Source of the DNA: Nemertoderma westbladi
Lineage: Eukaryota; Xenacoelomorpha; Nemertodermatida; Nemertodermatidae
Length of the DNA: 44,840 bases
Assembly (NCBI GenBank): GCA_032718475.1
Contig: JAUCBJ010008097.1
Location: 1 to 44,840, forward strand
Reading direction: 5' to 3'
Shown here piece by piece: positions 41,492-44,840 of the stretch; position 1 is the first letter of the stretch, and each line of letters begins with the position of its first letter. Below the pieces are notes generated by a model. That model ran no database searches. It saw only the letters and a list, made by a program, of their open reading frames with translations, and was not told the DNA's origin. A program made the position numbers and the translations under genes.

Positions 41492-43183
41492 ATGGCACAT
41501 TCAGAAATCAGCTATTCAAGCAACGATCTGGTTTGCAACGAAAATCAGTTTATGCTACAAGACAACTCGTTTGGTCTATATTTCGATTCGGCGAACAAAC
41601 TCTTCCCGTTAACGATAAATACAACCTTAAACCAACCCATCCCGATTCCGGCAAACTACGCGCACTTTATTTTCCGCGCCTGCTACGAACTTCACGATGG
41701 ACAATATCAAACCCTCGACGATAATAAACTTCATTCCTCCAACCACGGTTTCAAACTTTTAAAAAGGGACAACAAAATCACGTTCAATCTAACTACTTCG
41801 CCCGAGACGTTTACGATTCCAACTAGTATAGTCGATTTTATTCGAGAAAACATCAACCAAGATGTGGCAAATCGTCTACTGGGTTTAACCACTCTCGTAA
41901 CCTCCTTCTTCTCCGATGATCGCTTATTTGATTTTCATAGTATCGCAAACTCGATTCTTCTTCTCATCTGGAACTCGTCGACTCCGACCGAGGAAGAGGA
42001 GACTCGTTTCTTTAAACTTTTCGACAAGGATGTTCTCACTTTCGGCGAGAAATTGAATGAGCTCACATGCTTTTTCGCCAATAAAGTCTCCTATTACTTT
42101 GGATTCAATTATAGAGTTGGCACCTATGGAAGTATTAACCCAGTGAATCCACTCGAGTTAATAAAGCTGGAAGACACTGTAAACAGTTCATGGATCACAT
42201 TTTCCGTCACCTGCGCCAATTTATTTCAACAATATGTAAACATCTGTCGCCCTTTTATTAATCCTACTACTCACCTTGTCCTAAAACCGGGAAATTGGGT
42301 TGCTTTTGACTATTGCACTTTTGGGTTTGTTACAAATATTCGGAACGAGCGCAATTTAGCGATCACCAATGGCTACGAGGTTGACGATGGAAAGGCTATT
42401 GTTTCTTCTAGGGGCATGATTCTTCTTACACCAACCGAGGTCGGCGAATTGAAATGGTTCGATTCAACCGTCGAGGATAGTGAATGTGTCTGCTACGATG
42501 AACTTAACGTATACAAAGACAACATTTCCGAGCGAATATCGATACAAAGTTGTATCAGCGATTCAGAAATTGATTTACAGATAACCGAGAGAAAATTTAA
42601 CGAATCCTTTACTATAGCTAACACAATTCAAGCGCGCGAGGCTCTAATCAGATTCAAGGCTATGGCTATACAATTTGCTTTCAAACCGAAGCAGATTACA
42701 ATCCCCAATCACCAGCGCTATCTCATAAATAGCAGTATCGCAGCCTTTATCTATAAGTTCAAATCCGAAAAATATGTTGGTATCTGGCCCATTTTAATGA
42801 AAGACGAAGAGAATACCACTTTTCAGTTCACCAACGGTCTCAATATTAGGGGCAGCGATTTTCTCGCGATAAATATAACCAACCCACCCAACTCTCACTA
42901 CTATCTCAGTCCTTACATTCATATCGAGAACAAACCAGCAGAAATTATATTCACCAATACGAAAAATACCAACACTATCACCCTATCCAACGACTTTACC
43001 ATCGCGCGCCTTTTCGAATTACTAAAACGTTCTCTCAGAGAAGGCATATTTCTCCCGCAGCAAACACACCTTAATCTATCTCACCCCCCAAGAAAAGGTT
43101 ATCTCAACAAACTATTAAAGAGAAAATTATCGCAACCATTAATAGTATCGGACCCTAAAAGGGTTAAACCAGTTATTCTCTGA
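41492..43183 (+). CDS. Uncharacterised 563-residue protein, single exon
   Basis: I do not recognise the family. The start is acgATGg, a strong Kozak context, and upstream promoter elements and a downstream AATAAA frame it as a complete transcription unit. The protein has no signal peptide and no clear membrane segment. It is rich in Asn, Thr, Phe and Ile, suggesting beta-rich folds; residues about 105-215 look helical (FIRENINQDVANRLLGLTTL, LFKLFDKDVLTFGEKLNEL-like). The last 33 residues are strongly basic (PPRKGYLNKLLKRKL, DPKRVKP), so nuclear import or nucleic-acid binding is possible. Local GC is higher than in the flanks. An intact 1.7-kb frame in decayed repeat DNA suggests selection or recent arrival. 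Possible sources are a mobile element, an integrated virus or a lineage-specific gene; I cannot choose. Confidence 0.8.
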   Translation: MAHSEISYSSNDLVCNENQFMLQDNSFGLYFDSANKLFPLTINTTLNQPIPIPANYAHFIFRACYELHDGQYQTLDDNKLHSSNHGFKLLKRDNKITFNLTTSPETFTIPTSIVDFIRENINQDVANRLLGLTTLVTSFFSDDRLFDFHSIANSILLLIWNSSTPTEEEETRFFKLFDKDVLTFGEKLNELTCFFANKVSYYFGFNYRVGTYGSINPVNPLELIKLEDTVNSSWITFSVTCANLFQQYVNICRPFINPTTHLVLKPGNWVAFDYCTFGFVTNIRNERNLAITNGYEVDDGKAIVSSRGMILLTPTEVGELKWFDSTVEDSECVCYDELNVYKDNISERISIQSCISDSEIDLQITERKFNESFTIANTIQAREALIRFKAMAIQFAFKPKQITIPNHQRYLINSSIAAFIYKFKSEKYVGIWPILMKDEENTTFQFTNGLNIRGSDFLAINITNPPNSHYYLSPYIHIENKPAEIIFTNTKNTNTITLSNDFTIARLFELLKRSLREGIFLPQQTHLNLSHPPRKGYLNKLLKRKLSQPLIVSDPKRVKPVIL

Positions 43184-43219
43184 GACCAGCAACCCTATTA
43201 ATATAAACAGTCTCTATTT

Positions 43220-43225
43220 AATAAA
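43220..43225 (+). terminator. Polyadenylation signal AATAAA
   Basis: A canonical AATAAA 37 nt after the stop codon of the orphan gene, followed by a T/G-rich stretch (cttttgttattgtcgatg) as expected for a downstream element. Confidence 0.65.
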
Positions 43226-43452
43226 AACTGTTCTCACTATATCTTTTGTTATTGTCGATGTTCTTATATTATTTATTTTCAATGTTGTTGGTAAATTATT
43301 TATCTGTTGTTATATTATTTAATATTGATGTTGTCGGTAAATTATTTATTCTTGTTTCCCCATATTGTTTAAAAAATATAAGATGTTTAACCGGCTATTT
43401 TTCATTTTTCTCTACTAGTTAATCTATTCTATGAGAGCGAGCCATGAAGTAA

Positions 43453-43520
43453 GTGAGTCTCAGCATACCATTAATGACCCCTACTGCTTCTTCGTAATCA
43501 ATTTGAATGTTAACCCCTAA
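43453..43520 (+). pseudogene. C-terminal peptide remnant, copy 1
   Basis: Reads SQHTINDPYCFFVINLNVNP followed by a stop. It is the same length and frame, with three amino-acid changes and four silent ones, as the segment ending at 44578. No open frame precedes it. Confidence 0.6.
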
Positions 43521-43622
43521 ATAAACAGCCAATCCCTATGAATTCTTTACAAACTCGATATGCAAGTTGTTTATCAGAGCTGATTTTAATTAAAATATAT
43601 TATTTAGCGATTTTCGTGATTA

Positions 43623-43680
43623 ATGCTATAAATTATATTCACCAAAATGAAAATATCCACCCTATTACTCTATCCATCAA
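43623..43680 (+). pseudogene. Fragment resembling the orphan gene
   Basis: aaattatattcaccaa is identical to CDS sequence near 42947, and similarity continues through gaaaa-a-acc and cta-tcc over about 50 bp with small indels. It suggests a degraded duplicate of the gene's 3' part. The match is short. Confidence 0.45.
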
Positions 43681-44509
43681 GCGATGCTTTGTATGTATTG
43701 ATGGCGAGCAAAGTTTTCAGGGCGACCACCTCTAGGCTGTAAGTACGCTGTTCTGTCCTATCATAGACACTCTGTCTTTTAGATGCTTCACTGTTAATAT
43801 TAAGCCGTTAGCCATGGCGCCGCTGATAAGCCGCGAGGATATTCAAAGGCTTTGGTTTGATTGTTCGTACTATGGATAGTTCAATGAAATCATGAAAGGG
43901 AGGGCCGCATGGGGTTGAAAGTGATAGCCCCTCATCCTTATTTTCCCGAGAAATTCTTAAAGGCGACTATGAATAGAACAATGAAACATTAAAGGGAGGA
44001 CCGCATATGATGGGAAATGATAGCCTTTCAACTGCCTTTGCCCAGATTTGTGTAAGTTCGAGGGAGGATGTAGAGGAAAATATACTCGTAGCTTTAATGC
44101 CCCATTTGATTAAAGTAGAGCAAATTTAGCTTTCACCTAAGGGTTATCACTCCTTGCAACTGCAAAATTTAAAATTCTATCTATGATGTATTCACTATAT
44201 CTCGTTTGCTGATATTATTTCATCGCGAAATTAAAAGCATCTGCTATCACTATTATTATAGTATATTATCTAAACTAGTGACACCGAGTTGGAACAGATA
44301 GGATAATTGCACTTTGTTATGTTTTAGTTTAGTAGCTTTAATCATAATACTACCGGGCTATAAAATGTTGTATAAATATCGGGGGGAGGGTCATAATGAC
44401 CCCGATCGAGGTGGGGAATCGAATCTATGACAATCTGTATATCCTATTTTGTGTTTACTTTTTATATTTTCCACGAAGCGAGGGCAAAAATTTAAATTTC
44501 CTGAAAATT

Positions 44510-44578
44510 TCTGAGTCTCAGCACACCATTAATGATCCCTATGCCTTCTTCGTAGTCAATTTGAATGATAATCCCTAA
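44510..44578 (+). pseudogene. C-terminal peptide remnant, copy 2
   Basis: Reads SQHTINDPYAFFVVNLNDNP followed by a stop. The open frame around it (from 44396) has unrelated sequence upstream. Confidence 0.6.
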
Positions 44579-44671
44579 ATCCCTATATTTTTCATAAAAA
44601 CCCTCAAAACTTTACAAATTTTGAAAAATCGGCTAATATAAAATGCCCCATAGTTTCAATAAAAATGGTAC

Positions 44672-44783
44672 TCGAAATGTGAATACAATGCTTCCACTTC
44701 ATCAAGGTGAAACCTTAACGAAAACTATCCTGATCCACACTCGATTTGTAAATACATTGCATCCACTTTTACCCAGATGGAGC
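44672..44783 (-). mobile_element. Two decayed SINE heads in tandem
   Basis: The reverse complements of 44672-44716 (ttcaccttgatgaagtggaa) and 44741-44783 (atctgggtaaaagtggatgc) resemble the first 45 bp of the SINE at 8020, including its A box. Both lack the B box and body. Confidence 0.55.
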
Positions 44784-44840
44784 ATTTGTATTGTATTTAA
44801 GATTTATTTTCATGAGTCACATAATAACCCCAATACTACC

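Larger units (their letters stand above)
43226..44671. other. Region with decayed, partly duplicated gene-like pieces
   Basis: No intact gene. Features listed separately are two copies of a short C-terminal coding segment (43453-43520 and 44510-44578), a fragment resembling the orphan gene (43623-43680), and two diverged direct copies of a roughly 65-bp segment (at about 43868 and 43968, with gggagg-ccgcat). The rest is AT-rich and unassigned. Confidence 0.5.

Overview
This is an AT-rich, repeat-dominated stretch of eukaryotic nuclear DNA, almost certainly from a metazoan. The evidence is non-LTR retrotransposon (LINE) remains, tRNA-derived SINEs with Pol III A and B boxes, Helitrons, TIR transposons, long microsatellites, and two intronless genes in strong Kozak contexts with no bacterial signals. 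An invertebrate is most plausible from the repeat types, but the species cannot be assigned from the sequence alone.

Two long ORFs look like intact genes. At 2952-4499 (+) lies a 515-residue protein with a signal anchor, nine N-glycosylation sequons, two PRDM-like SET domains in tandem and a truncated third copy. A membrane-tethered, apparently lumenal multi-SET protein is an unexpected architecture. At 41492-43183 (+) lies a 563-codon single-exon orphan gene that I could not assign to any family. It has CCAAT/TATA-type promoter elements and a canonical AATAAA. Decayed pieces that look related to it lie downstream.

Layout. 1-1905: an antisense LINE (ORF1 plus RT, damaged). 2952-4499: the SET gene, with a duplicated scrap of it at 5669-5784. 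6025-8890: a sense LINE whose RT is split by a second, 5'-truncated LINE flanked by a 36-bp direct repeat (a probable target-site duplication) and again by a SINE. 9256-10640: a third LINE (endonuclease plus linker) split by an antisense SINE. 10121-30769: a tandem array of a roughly 1.5-kb unit, one copy of which contains a 17,499-bp Helitron complex.

The Helitron complex (11517-29015) holds four non-autonomous copies (H1-H4), three of them joined head to tail with exact TC...CTAG junctions. Between H1 and H2 sits a duplicated cargo block (B1/B2). The next unit of the 1.5-kb array preserves the empty insertion site (A|T) at 30524/30525, so both element borders can be read to the base. The Helitrons are filled with a roughly 146-bp tandem monomer, and the B blocks carry an unrelated roughly 147-bp monomer.

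31467-41290 is a graveyard of inverted-repeat DNA: a palindrome cluster, a 527-bp foldback, a SINE, an antisense dispersed repeat, a 4.1-kb Mutator/Foldback-like element with a 9-bp target-site duplication, and a 308-bp MITE. Nothing in the window looks like an operon. The transposon content explains most of the short ORFs, which I treat as spurious.
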